The notes under the pieces are model-generated. The model did no database searches and had not been told where the DNA came from. It worked only from the letters and a program-made list of their open reading frames with translations. This document shows, piece after piece, positions 46,095 to 54,401 of a stretch of DNA of 64,000 bases. Both the position numbers and the translations under genes were made by a program. Each line of letters begins with the position of its first letter. The first letter of the stretch is position 1. The DNA lies in assembly GCF_000374065.1 (NCBI RefSeq), contig NZ_KB893250.1:1-64000 (forward strand). The letters run 5' to 3'. Source of the stretch: Spirosoma luteum DSM 19990 (GTDB taxonomy: Bacteria > Bacteroidota > Bacteroidia > Cytophagales > Spirosomataceae).

Positions 46095-48119
46095 TCAATT
46101 CACTTTCAGAATCCTGACGGTTTGGGATTGTCCCTGGCTACTGGCCCTTAGTAAAAGTGGACCTGTAGGCAAGCTCGACACATCGAACCGATAGTGTTCG
46201 CTGATACCAGCTTGCTCAGTCCGTCTTTGACCAATGATGCGGCCGCTCGTAGTAGCCAGGGACAGCTGTATCGACCGGTTTTCGATACCCGTTACCTCAA
46301 CTTCAATACTCTCCCGCACCGGATTACCCAGCACCTTAATCTGTAGTCTAGCTGTGGGTTCTGTGCCCACACCCAGCCGGGGCGCACCGCCCCCCCTACA
46401 GAGGGCCAGCCAGTCGTAGCTAAAGGTAGCCTCACCTGCAGTTCCGGTCTGAGTAGCCCTGAGGGTAATAGTGGGGTTGTCGGTGTACAGCCGCAGGGTG
46501 TAGGGGCCAGGGGCGGTAGTGGGTAGCAGCTCGTTGACGACTGAGAAACTGATAGGTTGGCCCGTTACGCCCGCGTACCGGGGTGTAAACGTCAGTTGGC
46601 GCTCAGTAGCCGTCACGGTCGTACAGCTCACCGTGGTGACACCGGTAATGCTAAAGGGTAAGGTCGGCGGGGGGGAACCCCCACTACAGAGGGCCAGCCA
46701 GTCGTAGCTAAAGGTAGCCTCACCTGCAGTTCCGGTCTGAGTAGCCCTGAGGGTAACAGTGGGGTTGTCGGTGTACAGCCGCAGGGTGTAGGGGCCAGGG
46801 GCGGTAGTGGGCAACAGCTCGTTGACGACTGAGAAACTGATGGGTTGGCCCGTTACGCCCGCGTACCGGGGTGTAAACGTCAGTTGGCGCTCAGTAGCCG
46901 TCACGGTCGTACAGCTCACCGTGGTGACACCGGTAATGCTAAAGGGTAAGGTCGGGGTAGTGGCGCAGTTAAGTAGTACTGTGACGATGCTTGCGCCGTT
47001 CGTAATTAAATCGGGCTTACCATCGCTATTGAAGTCACCCACGGCTACAGAAAGGGGCCCACTTTCAACACTATAGTTAGTCGGTGAACCAAAGCCTCCA
47101 CTGCCATTGCCTAAAATCACTGAAATGCTTCTGGAACCAGAGTTGGCAGCCGCCAGATCAGGCCTGCCATCACTATTAAAGTCACCCACAGCTACAGAAG
47201 TGGGTTCACTACCAACCGGAAAGTCGGTGAAAAGATCAAAGCCACCGCTGCCATTATCCAGTAACACCGAGACGGTGTTAAAATATCTAATGGCAACCGC
47301 CAGATCAGGCCGTCCATTATTATCGAAGTCGCCCACCGCAATGGAAGTGGCTTGAGCGCGAACTGGAAAGTTGACTGGCGGGCTAAAGGTCCCACTGCTA
47401 TTACCATATAGCACTGAGACAATAGAATTATAACGGGGCGCGAGGGCCAGATCGGGCCAACCATCGCCATTAAAGTCACCTACCGCTATGGATTCAGAGC
47501 CACTGGTTGCTGTAGTAAACGTAGTAGGTGGGCCAAAGCCCCCGCTGCCATTGCCTTGTAGTACGGAGACATAGGATTCAAAAAAGTTTGCAACCGCCAG
47601 GTCGGTTCGACCATCGTTATTGAAATCACCCACAGCTACGGAAGAAGGGGAAGGGCCAACGGGAAAGTTAGTTGAGGCACTAAAACTCCCGCTACCATTA
47701 CCTAATAGTATGGAGATATTATTGGAAGAAGTATTGGCAACCGCCAGATCGGGTCGGCCATCGTTATTAAAGTCACCTATTGCTAAAGAAGTGGGAGCAG
47801 TGCCAACAGGGAAGTCAATTTTGGCTCCAAAGCCACCACTGCCATTACCTGGTAATAGCGAGACGGTATGAGAAAAGAAATTTGTGGTAACCAGGTCAGG
47901 TCGGCCATCGCTATTAAAATCGCCCACGGCGACGGTATAGGGGTTAGAACCATGAGGAATGGTTGTAGTCGTAAAACATTGCCCCCAACCTATACGGCTA
48001 AGTGTAGTTACGAGCAACCATAGGAGCCACCAGCGACTGGATAAACCAAAGCTGCCTGCACTACTTAATAAACAGGGACTTCTCCGGCCTAATAAGCCGA
48101 TAGGTAGAAAAGGATTCAT
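46095..48119 (-). CDS. FG-GAP/VCBS repeat surface protein with T9SS sorting tail (paralogue 3)
   Basis: A 674-residue protein with signal peptide (end near SRIGWGQ), seven FG-GAP repeats (one with the altered DFDNNGRPDL), two beta domains and a type A sorting tail ending RILKVN. The two beta domains (about residues 385-580) are almost identical at DNA level: 46396-46683 and 46684-46961 form a 288-bp, 96-codon tandem repeat. This indicates a recent internal duplication or gene conversion. The other two paralogues have clearly diverged domain pairs. Confidence 0.87.
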   Translation of the reverse strand: MNPFLPIGLLGRRSPCLLSSAGSFGLSSRWWLLWLLVTTLSRIGWGQCFTTTTIPHGSNPYTVAVGDFNSDGRPDLVTTNFFSHTVSLLPGNGSGGFGAKIDFPVGTAPTSLAIGDFNNDGRPDLAVANTSSNNISILLGNGSGSFSASTNFPVGPSPSSVAVGDFNNDGRTDLAVANFFESYVSVLQGNGSGGFGPPTTFTTATSGSESIAVGDFNGDGWPDLALAPRYNSIVSVLYGNSSGTFSPPVNFPVRAQATSIAVGDFDNNGRPDLAVAIRYFNTVSVLLDNGSGGFDLFTDFPVGSEPTSVAVGDFNSDGRPDLAAANSGSRSISVILGNGSGGFGSPTNYSVESGPLSVAVGDFNSDGKPDLITNGASIVTVLLNCATTPTLPFSITGVTTVSCTTVTATERQLTFTPRYAGVTGQPISFSVVNELLPTTAPGPYTLRLYTDNPTVTLRATQTGTAGEATFSYDWLALCSGGSPPPTLPFSITGVTTVSCTTVTATERQLTFTPRYAGVTGQPISFSVVNELLPTTAPGPYTLRLYTDNPTITLRATQTGTAGEATFSYDWLALCRGGGAPRLGVGTEPTARLQIKVLGNPVRESIEVEVTGIENRSIQLSLATTSGRIIGQRRTEQAGISEHYRFDVSSLPTGPLLLRASSQGQSQTVRILKVN

Positions 48120-48600
48120 GGAAAGGAAAGTTTAAGACAATTACTCCAAACTCAACTGCGAAGTAAACCCTGACGAGTATCCTAATCCTGACCTAACAAT
48201 GGGTGTTGAATACAGGAAACCAATCAGCGCTTAGTTAAATCAACCTTCTTTCAAAAGGTTGAAACAACGTAATGGCAGGCAATGCTACCCCGCGTCCATT
48301 CCGGCGTTTGTACGCTGAGACACAGCTAGATACTACTAGCGTGAAACAATAGTAGTAAAACACTGGTAATTTTTAAGGTAGCATTTTATCGAACGGCAAG
48401 TGGTTATTGGCTGCAAATCATGAACCGTCAAAGTCCAGGTGACTAGTTAGCGGGTGGGGGCATTTATAGGCTCAGCCGCGCCGGTTTATTCACCGTTAAC
48501 CAGGCCGAAAGAAACGGTGCCAAAATTCAGGGGTGGGGGTAGTGCGTTTTGGACATTAATCAAGTGCCGATTCCTCACTTTTTAATGACAATTTTCCACA
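48120..48600. other. Non-coding region upstream of FG-GAP paralogue 3
   Basis: No gene. The first about 250 bases match the upstream regions of paralogues 1 and 2 (TTTTATCGAACGG near 48383). 48460-48545 holds a well-preserved copy of the dispersed repeat: CATTTATA, CAGCCGCGCCGG, CACCGTTAACC, AGAAACGGTGCCAAAATTCA and GGGGTGGGGGT. Confidence 0.65.
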
Positions 48601-48653
48601 AGTTGCTGTCATACAGGTTGTAGATTTAATCTACAACCTGTATGACAGCAACT
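48601..48653. repeat. 53-bp perfect palindrome over a start codon
   Basis: The 26-bp arms 48601-48626 and 48628-48653 are exact reverse complements around one base. The right arm contains the ATG and first codons of the response regulator. In RNA it would bury the start codon in a stem. Confidence 0.85.
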
Positions 48654-49055
48654 CCATTGATCTGTATTGTTGATGACGACGTCAACTACCGTTATCTAAT
48701 TCAATTGCTGATCAAGCGGTATCTCCCTGACTCTTGTACGCAATTGTTTGCTAGCGGTACTATTTTTTTAGACGAGTTATCAAAAATTGCACGGCTTCCC
48801 AGCTTAATCATACTCGATTACCACATGCCCGGCATGGATGGCCTGGCAACCCTGATTTATTTGAAGGAGAAACCTGGCTACCAGGCGATTCCGGTTGTTA
48901 TACTGTCTGCCGAGGCAAGTGGACTGGAAATAGACAAATGCTATGCAGTTGGGGCTGAATCGTTTTTGAATAAAATGACTGATTTTAAGCTGATTGGAAA
49001 CAAAATAACTGATTTGATTGCCAGTGCTGTATGCGCTAATTCAATCAAGGTTTGA
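48642..49055 (+). CDS. Single-domain response regulator
   Basis: A 137-residue receiver domain without an output domain, a paralogue of the gene at 29724-30149. The acid pair is in CIVDDD, the phospho-acceptor aspartate in LIILDYHMP (about residue 61), the Ser in VVILSAE and the lysine in FLNKMTD. The start codon lies within a perfect 53-bp palindrome. The 3' end overlaps that of the convergent adhesin gene by 11 bp. Confidence 0.85.
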   Translation: MTATPLICIVDDDVNYRYLIQLLIKRYLPDSCTQLFASGTIFLDELSKIARLPSLIILDYHMPGMDGLATLIYLKEKPGYQAIPVVILSAEASGLEIDKCYAVGAESFLNKMTDFKLIGNKITDLIASAVCANSIKV

Positions 49056-51102
49056 CTACCTTACGAATGAGTTGTTTTAATGCATCAATCTCTTTCTGCT
49101 GCTGATTGATTTGCTGTTGTTGAATACTGTAGAGGGTCAATTCCTCCACCTTTTCTAACAGGGTGGCATTTATTCTGACCAGATCAACCCCCTCTTTGAC
49201 TACTTCATTAGCCGAGGGGACACCTGGCAAATGACCATTCTCCTGTATGTACCTGGCAACCGTTGCCAACGGGCGTAGCTGATACGTGGGAGCAAACACG
49301 TTGTCGCTCCACTCGGTAGCATTGTTAATTCTTAACTGATACCGGGCCTTGACCACATCACCCCGTTCATTGACCGTCAGAAACTGATCGGTATGTTGGG
49401 TAGTGGGGCTATTGGTGGTGAGTTTGCTCAGCCGCAATCCGCTATCATGGTCATCAGGGCTAACCACTTCTAACCGGGTGGACGGGGCTGAGGTACCAAT
49501 ACCTACGTTGGCGTTGTTGCCCAGGATTAAGGCATTGCTACTGGCTACCCGACTACCTGCTCCAATAGCGGTGGCATTGTAGAGTCCATCTTCAGCCTGG
49601 CTGTCATAGCCAATCAGTACGTTTTCGCTACCATCGGAAATGGCCGTACCTGACATAGGACCGATGATAATGTTATTACTGCCCGTTGTTACAGTGGCTC
49701 CTGCCTGCCGCCCAACGAACGTGTTGTTGGTACCACTTGTATTGGCGAAGCCGGCTTTGGAGCCCACAAATACATTGCCTGATACGGTGTTGTTGAGGCC
49801 GGCCGAGTCGCCCAGGGCCACGTTGTTACCGCCGGAGGAGTTGTTGTAGAGGGCCTTGCCGCCCAGGGCCACATTGCTGTAGCCGGTGGTGTTTCTAAAG
49901 CCCGTCAGAGAGCCACTAAACACATTTTGGCTCCCTGTCGTATTGTCGTTACCCGCATACGTGCCACTAAACACATTGTCATTGCCGGTTGTACTGGAAT
50001 AACCTGCATTGCTACCCGTAAACACATTCCGGCTTCCCGTAGTATTGGAATAACCCGCATCGTTACCCGTAAATACATTCTGACTTCCTGTGGTGTTGTA
50101 TGAGCCCGCATACGTGCCACTAAACACATTGAAGCCCCCCGTGGTGTTGCTGCTACCGGCATTGACCCCCAGCATAATGTTGGAGGAGCCACTGGTGTTA
50201 GCCCGACCGCTTAAGTAGCCCACAAACAGATTAGCCGTGCCGTTATTGTTAAAGCCGGCCTGGTAGCCTACAAACGTATTCTGGGTACCCGTGTTATTAA
50301 GGGCTCCAGCTTTAGAGCCAATCATCACATTGCCTGAGCCGAGGTTGCTGGCACCGGCACTGTCGCCAAACATCACATTGTACCAGCCACTGCTGTTGCT
50401 GAAACCGGCACGGGAGCCAAAATAGGTATTACGGGAACCTGTTTTATTGGCTGTACCGGCACTAGACCCATGGAAGGTATTAACCGAGCCAGTTGTATTA
50501 TTATTGCCAGCATACTCCCCGGTAAAGGTGTTGAAACCACCCAATGTGTTGGCAGCCCCCGCACTGTGACCAATGAAGGTGTTAAAGCCACCATTTGTAT
50601 TGTCAACACCCGCACCGTGACCAATGAAGGTATTAAACGAACCATTGTCGTTTCGGTAACCGGCAATAGCGCCAACAAAGGTGTTCTGTTGGCCAATGCT
50701 GTTACTTGCCCCGGTCGAAACACCTAAAAAGGTGTTGGATTCGCCTGTGTTAGTACGCCCTGCACCAAAGCCAACAAAGGTGTTGTTTGAGCCGGAGCCC
50801 GTGTTGAGGCCTGCCTCGGAGCCGATCATGGTGTTCCACCAGCCACTGGTGATACCCCGGCCTGCATCCACCCCGAACAAGGAGTTGGCTTTACCCGTAC
50901 TGAGAAATAAGCCGGCATAATAGCCAACCGCCGTATTACGGTCCCCCGTTAGGCTGCCATTGCCAGCCGCCCCCGGCCCTACCAGTGTATTGAACGTGCC
51001 GGGCGTGGCTGAGTTGCTGGTGTTGGCCACATAATTGCCCTGACCCAGTAGTATGTGGGAGACAAGAATACCACATATCACTAATGCTAATTCCCTTTTC
51101 AT
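49045..51102 (-). CDS. Large repeat adhesin-like surface protein
   Basis: A 685-residue secreted protein with a signal peptide (ALVICGILVSHILLGQ). Residues of about 45-515 consist of roughly thirty units of 14-16 residues of the type GSxNTFxGxxAGxxNTT, like the left-handed beta-roll heads of trimeric adhesins. After ALILGNNANVGIGTSAPSTR comes a C-terminal part (RPLATVARYIQENGHLPGVP) and a helical coiled coil rich in Gln (EELTLYSIQQQQINQQQKEI), which probably trimerises it. It resembles the tail-fibre-like proteins common in this phylum. No type A sorting tail is visible. Confidence 0.8.
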   Translation of the reverse strand: MKRELALVICGILVSHILLGQGNYVANTSNSATPGTFNTLVGPGAAGNGSLTGDRNTAVGYYAGLFLSTGKANSLFGVDAGRGITSGWWNTMIGSEAGLNTGSGSNNTFVGFGAGRTNTGESNTFLGVSTGASNSIGQQNTFVGAIAGYRNDNGSFNTFIGHGAGVDNTNGGFNTFIGHSAGAANTLGGFNTFTGEYAGNNNTTGSVNTFHGSSAGTANKTGSRNTYFGSRAGFSNSSGWYNVMFGDSAGASNLGSGNVMIGSKAGALNNTGTQNTFVGYQAGFNNNGTANLFVGYLSGRANTSGSSNIMLGVNAGSSNTTGGFNVFSGTYAGSYNTTGSQNVFTGNDAGYSNTTGSRNVFTGSNAGYSSTTGNDNVFSGTYAGNDNTTGSQNVFSGSLTGFRNTTGYSNVALGGKALYNNSSGGNNVALGDSAGLNNTVSGNVFVGSKAGFANTSGTNNTFVGRQAGATVTTGSNNIIIGPMSGTAISDGSENVLIGYDSQAEDGLYNATAIGAGSRVASSNALILGNNANVGIGTSAPSTRLEVVSPDDHDSGLRLSKLTTNSPTTQHTDQFLTVNERGDVVKARYQLRINNATEWSDNVFAPTYQLRPLATVARYIQENGHLPGVPSANEVVKEGVDLVRINATLLEKVEELTLYSIQQQQINQQQKEIDALKQLIRKVVKP

Positions 51103-51333
51103 GTAAATAGATTAATTCGATGATCAGACCTAATGTAAAACAGTTCTAATCAATGCAATCAACTATTTGTGTGAACGGCAAATAAGATTTACCCCTTGGC
51201 TGGGTAGTGATTTATCGGCCTGTTGACCGGCCCGTTTTTTGGCCGATGGCCAATAGGTGGGGAGGGGTGGTAAGTAGTTTGGTTTTGGTTACATCGTGAA
51301 AAACGGCTATTTAATTAGTAAGAAACAAGACGA

Positions 51334-51650
51334 ATGACAAGACAAGACATCTGGCAGGATGGAATCAAAACCCGGTTTAGCCCTGACAATCAACCGGCCA
51401 ACCGGGGCGCAAAAGAGCCGACCCAACCGCGCCACTATTGCCCGGTTAGTATTTGCCTACTTTGCCAACTATCGGCAGGAGGGTGAGCAACTACGGCGTA
51501 AGATCCTCAATACCCGAAGGCAGGAACGGTGCCACGAAAAAAGCGGGATGGGAAAGCACCCTTCCGACATAATGAGCCGAAGGAATCGCACGGGCCACTG
51601 GTTAAACGGCCTAACAGGGTTTTGTCTCTGCTATTTTCCGGATTTCAACA
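51334..51650 (+). pseudogene. Frameshifted relative of the small basic element protein
   Basis: The start MTRQDIWQDGIKTRFSPDNQ then PANRG matches the gene at 39316. Within the following G- and A-runs (near 51398-51415) the DNA is two bases shorter than that gene. The match resumes in the frame that opens at 51359 (KSRPNRATIARL). The rest has no clear open frame. The end coordinate is approximate. 51103-51333 holds no gene. Confidence 0.6.
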
Positions 51651-51788
51651 ACTACCCCACCCCGACCAGCGACCTACGCACAAGACAGCGTAGTATTTCG
51701 ACCACTACTGTTACTACAGGAGTAAGGGGCTACACTTATCTCACTTACCTTAGTTTGTGGTTAACTTTTCATAGGACAAGTCATCTCG

Positions 51789-53522
51789 TCAGAATGACAC
51801 CGTATATTGAACGGTAGCCTGTTGCTGGCTGTAGGACTGCGCTCCCCGATTGCGATTATCCGCTCCACCTATCGACAGGCGGTGTACCGGTGTTAGCTGG
51901 TAATCAAGCGTAATGGTGTTGTTTATTGTTAACCCCCGCTGCGTTTCCCCAGTAAAGGTTTCGCTGTTTTTGAGGTAACTAACCATCAGCAGTACACTTA
52001 ACTTATTGGCAAAGAGTTTCTTCTGTACGCTCACGGTGGGGCCGTGAAACAGCAAACTTAACTCCGTCGACCGGCTGTGGGTGTAGTTGTAGCCCAGGTT
52101 CAGATCCAGACCGGCTTCGGTATTTTGCAGGGTGTAGCTAACAGAGTAATTCCAGTTCTGACTGTGATTGTTGTCGACGGTAAATGGGTTAAGGTCCTGT
52201 AATTCCTGGTACGTTGCCGAACCATTCAGGCTGTGCAGTTGATGTTGTCCGGTCCAGGACTTGAACACGCTGCCCGACAGGGTCCGGTTGTTCTGGGCCA
52301 CGCGGGTAGTGTCATTGAGGGGCCGGTAACCTGCTCGCTGCGTAACGCCGTAAGTTGAAATCGACAGATCGAGCGTCAGGTTCTTGTCCGTTGCATAGGA
52401 GACGTTTACAGAGCCAATCAGCCGGTTGGTGCGGGTACGCTTCTGATTGGTCAGGTTGTCGTGCTGCCACCCCACGCTGCTCCGAAACTGGAGCCGGTTC
52501 TTAAACAGCCGAATAGTGGGAGCTACTGTAATTCGTTCTATATCGGTTTGCATGTAATACGCCCCCATGGACTGGTAGCCGGGTTCAACGCGCTGATAGC
52601 GCAAACGCAGGTCGGCCCAGTTCAGGCGGTAGTTCAATGAGGCCTGTACTGCCGTGCGGATACTGGTTGACGCGTTGACGGGGATTAATTTTTTGACCCC
52701 ATTCAGGGAGTTGATAGCGTGCAGTCGACTGTCGGCAGGTGTTGCGGATAGCGGTTCAGCGCGGGTATCGCTGGTGTAGGCACTGCCAGCCGCATCCAAC
52801 TCGACCATCAGTTTCCGACTGGTCCGAATCCGGCCGCTCAGTCCCAGCACTACGTTGTGGGCGGGGGCCAGGGAATTCAGCGTATCGGGCCGGATGGACC
52901 GGGCATCATCGGCTGCGTTGAGCAAAATCACGTCGAGGTAAGTCCGGTCATTACCGACACCAACCCTGGCGCAGTAGCCCATCCGCCGGAACGTGGCCAC
53001 CCGCTCGGGGTCGGCTGCGGTTGCCGAAACGGCTTTGTTGAACTGCCCCGCCATCAGGCCAACCCGCAGCAGGCCCGAATTCAGTTCGGCGCCCACGCCC
53101 AGCACGGTGTGGCCCGCCAGCGTAAACGACGAAAACGTCAGATTGCGGTAGCCACCGTGTAATGTCAGCCAGTTTTTGTAGCGTGGACTAACGCCAATAC
53201 TGTTGTACGACTGCCCGTAGCCGCTGGTGGGCGAACTCCACACGGCCTGAAGGGGAATAACCCAGCCAGAGCGCGTTGCCAGTATCACACTGCCCGTCAG
53301 GTACCAGGGCAAATGCTGAACAGACGACCCTTCCTGACCCCGCATGGCGTAGCTGCTTTTTGTCAGGTTAACATCGCCGGTAATGGTTAGGGCAGGTTGG
53401 GCGGGGCGGGTGGAATCCGGTTGCGGCAGCGTTGTGGTATCAGGCCGGATCAATCCGTTACAGGCCATTGTCAGACCGCTTGATAGTAGGTTGAGGAAGA
53501 GGAACAGGAGAGACGTTTTCAC
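51789..53522 (-). CDS. Outer-membrane beta-barrel protein
   Basis: A 577-residue protein with a signal peptide (LLFLFLNLLSSGLTMA), a proline- and threonine-rich linker and then alternating amphipathic strands to the end, which closes with the aromatic ATVQYTVSF. This is typical of Bacteroidota outer-membrane barrels of unknown function. No plug domain is visible, so it is not a TonB-dependent receptor. It is preceded by the shared operator at 53581-53598 with a CACCTTTG box at 53550-53557. Confidence 0.75.
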   Translation of the reverse strand: MKTSLLFLFLNLLSSGLTMACNGLIRPDTTTLPQPDSTRPAQPALTITGDVNLTKSSYAMRGQEGSSVQHLPWYLTGSVILATRSGWVIPLQAVWSSPTSGYGQSYNSIGVSPRYKNWLTLHGGYRNLTFSSFTLAGHTVLGVGAELNSGLLRVGLMAGQFNKAVSATAADPERVATFRRMGYCARVGVGNDRTYLDVILLNAADDARSIRPDTLNSLAPAHNVVLGLSGRIRTSRKLMVELDAAGSAYTSDTRAEPLSATPADSRLHAINSLNGVKKLIPVNASTSIRTAVQASLNYRLNWADLRLRYQRVEPGYQSMGAYYMQTDIERITVAPTIRLFKNRLQFRSSVGWQHDNLTNQKRTRTNRLIGSVNVSYATDKNLTLDLSISTYGVTQRAGYRPLNDTTRVAQNNRTLSGSVFKSWTGQHQLHSLNGSATYQELQDLNPFTVDNNHSQNWNYSVSYTLQNTEAGLDLNLGYNYTHSRSTELSLLFHGPTVSVQKKLFANKLSVLLMVSYLKNSETFTGETQRGLTINNTITLDYQLTPVHRLSIGGADNRNRGAQSYSQQQATVQYTVSF

Positions 53523-53580
53523 AGGAGTTTATGTGTCTGGATTACCAGACAAAGGTGGTGTTTTCACCTCCGGCCAATCC

Positions 53581-53598
53581 ATACAGCTTTGTTTGTAT
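53581..53598 (-). promoter_or_regulatory. Regulon operator, half-conserved copy
   Basis: ATACAGCTTTGTTTGTAT keeps one half of the ATACnAACnnGTTnGTAT palindrome. It lies 23 bp upstream of a CACCTTTG box (minus strand) for the barrel gene. Confidence 0.55.
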
Positions 53599-53756
53599 TT
53601 TACTCATTATCAGCACAAAAGCCATGGCTCCTACTCTGGGTTCAGGCAGGTATAAACACAAATGCCAGCGAACAGACCGAAGTCATTCACTGGCATTTGA
53701 ACAGGTTAAAAAGAGGCTAATTCGTGCCGGGTTCAAACCGGTGGTTCCGAATCTGA

Positions 53757-54200
53757 CTACAGCTTAATATTTGGCGGACTCGATGGTGCGTAAATCAGGA
53801 ACTTGAGCGTGTCAGGGGTAGTGGCACCGGCCAGAAAATAGATGACTACATTCGTGAACTTGTTGCGACAGGCATAAGCCTCAACGCCCCCCGTATCGGG
53901 CGTACCTAAATAGAGATGGCTAACGTGCGTAATTGTGCTCATACAAAGTGAACCGGGCTTCCCTGTCTCCTCCAGGTACACCGAAAATTCCTTCACTTTG
54001 TTGGTCGGAATGTCGATGATGGCCGTTACCTTGTACTTAGCTGCGCCACTGGCATCACTAATATCTGTCGAAAAAAACTGCACCCATTTTGACTTATCGC
54101 GGGAGCTGTACGATACTTCCTCAAAGGAATAGTTGGCAGGTTGTGCAAACCCGGATAAGGCAACCAAAAAAAGGGCGAGGATACTGAGTACTTTTTTCAT
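53757..54200 (-). CDS. Small secreted protein, family with 56754-57215
   Basis: A 147-residue exported protein with signal peptide (KKVLSILALFLVALSGFAQ). The rest is predicted beta-rich. It shares N-terminal style, length, NVVIYFLAG/NVVVYVSVR near the C-terminus and the ending -KL with the product of 56754-57215, so they are probably distant paralogues. I recognise no domain. It carries the shared operator at 54300-54317. Confidence 0.7.
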   Translation of the reverse strand: MKKVLSILALFLVALSGFAQPANYSFEEVSYSSRDKSKWVQFFSTDISDASGAAKYKVTAIIDIPTNKVKEFSVYLEETGKPGSLCMSTITHVSHLYLGTPDTGGVEAYACRNKFTNVVIYFLAGATTPDTLKFLIYAPSSPPNIKL

Positions 54201-54299
54201 GATACTGATTGGTTTGTGGCCGTTGGCCGCTGGTTAAAATGAGAAATGTTTGTCCCGTTTGGGTGATACAAAGATGGCGGATGGAAGAGGGGTAAATCC

Positions 54300-54317
54300 A
54301 TACTAACTTGTTTGTAT
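54300..54317 (-). promoter_or_regulatory. Regulon operator
   Basis: ATACTAACTTGTTTGTAT, a 14-of-18 palindrome. It lies 23 bp upstream of a CATCTTTG box at 54269-54276 (minus strand), ahead of the 53757-54200 gene. Confidence 0.75.
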
Positions 54318-54401
54318 TTTTCTGATAATGAGCTAATTGTTCACAAAAAAACCGCTCCTGTACATAGGAGCGGCTGTTAAATTTTTCTTAAAGAACAGTC
54401 A

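Larger units (their letters stand above)
42528..51788. mobile_element. Putative decayed element B in tandem with element A
   Basis: The tract starts with a degenerate left end and lacks an integrase. It carries two FG-GAP paralogues, a restriction-modification relic, a response regulator, a repeat adhesin and a frameshifted copy of an element A gene. No third attachment core was found by eye, so the right limit is a guess placed before the beta-barrel gene. Confidence 0.4.

Noticed and set aside
49100..51000. Regular short repeats that could suggest a CRISPR array
   Set aside because: The repeats keep a reading frame, vary at every unit and encode the NTFxGxxAG pattern of a secreted protein. 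There are no identical repeats with unique spacers and no cas genes.
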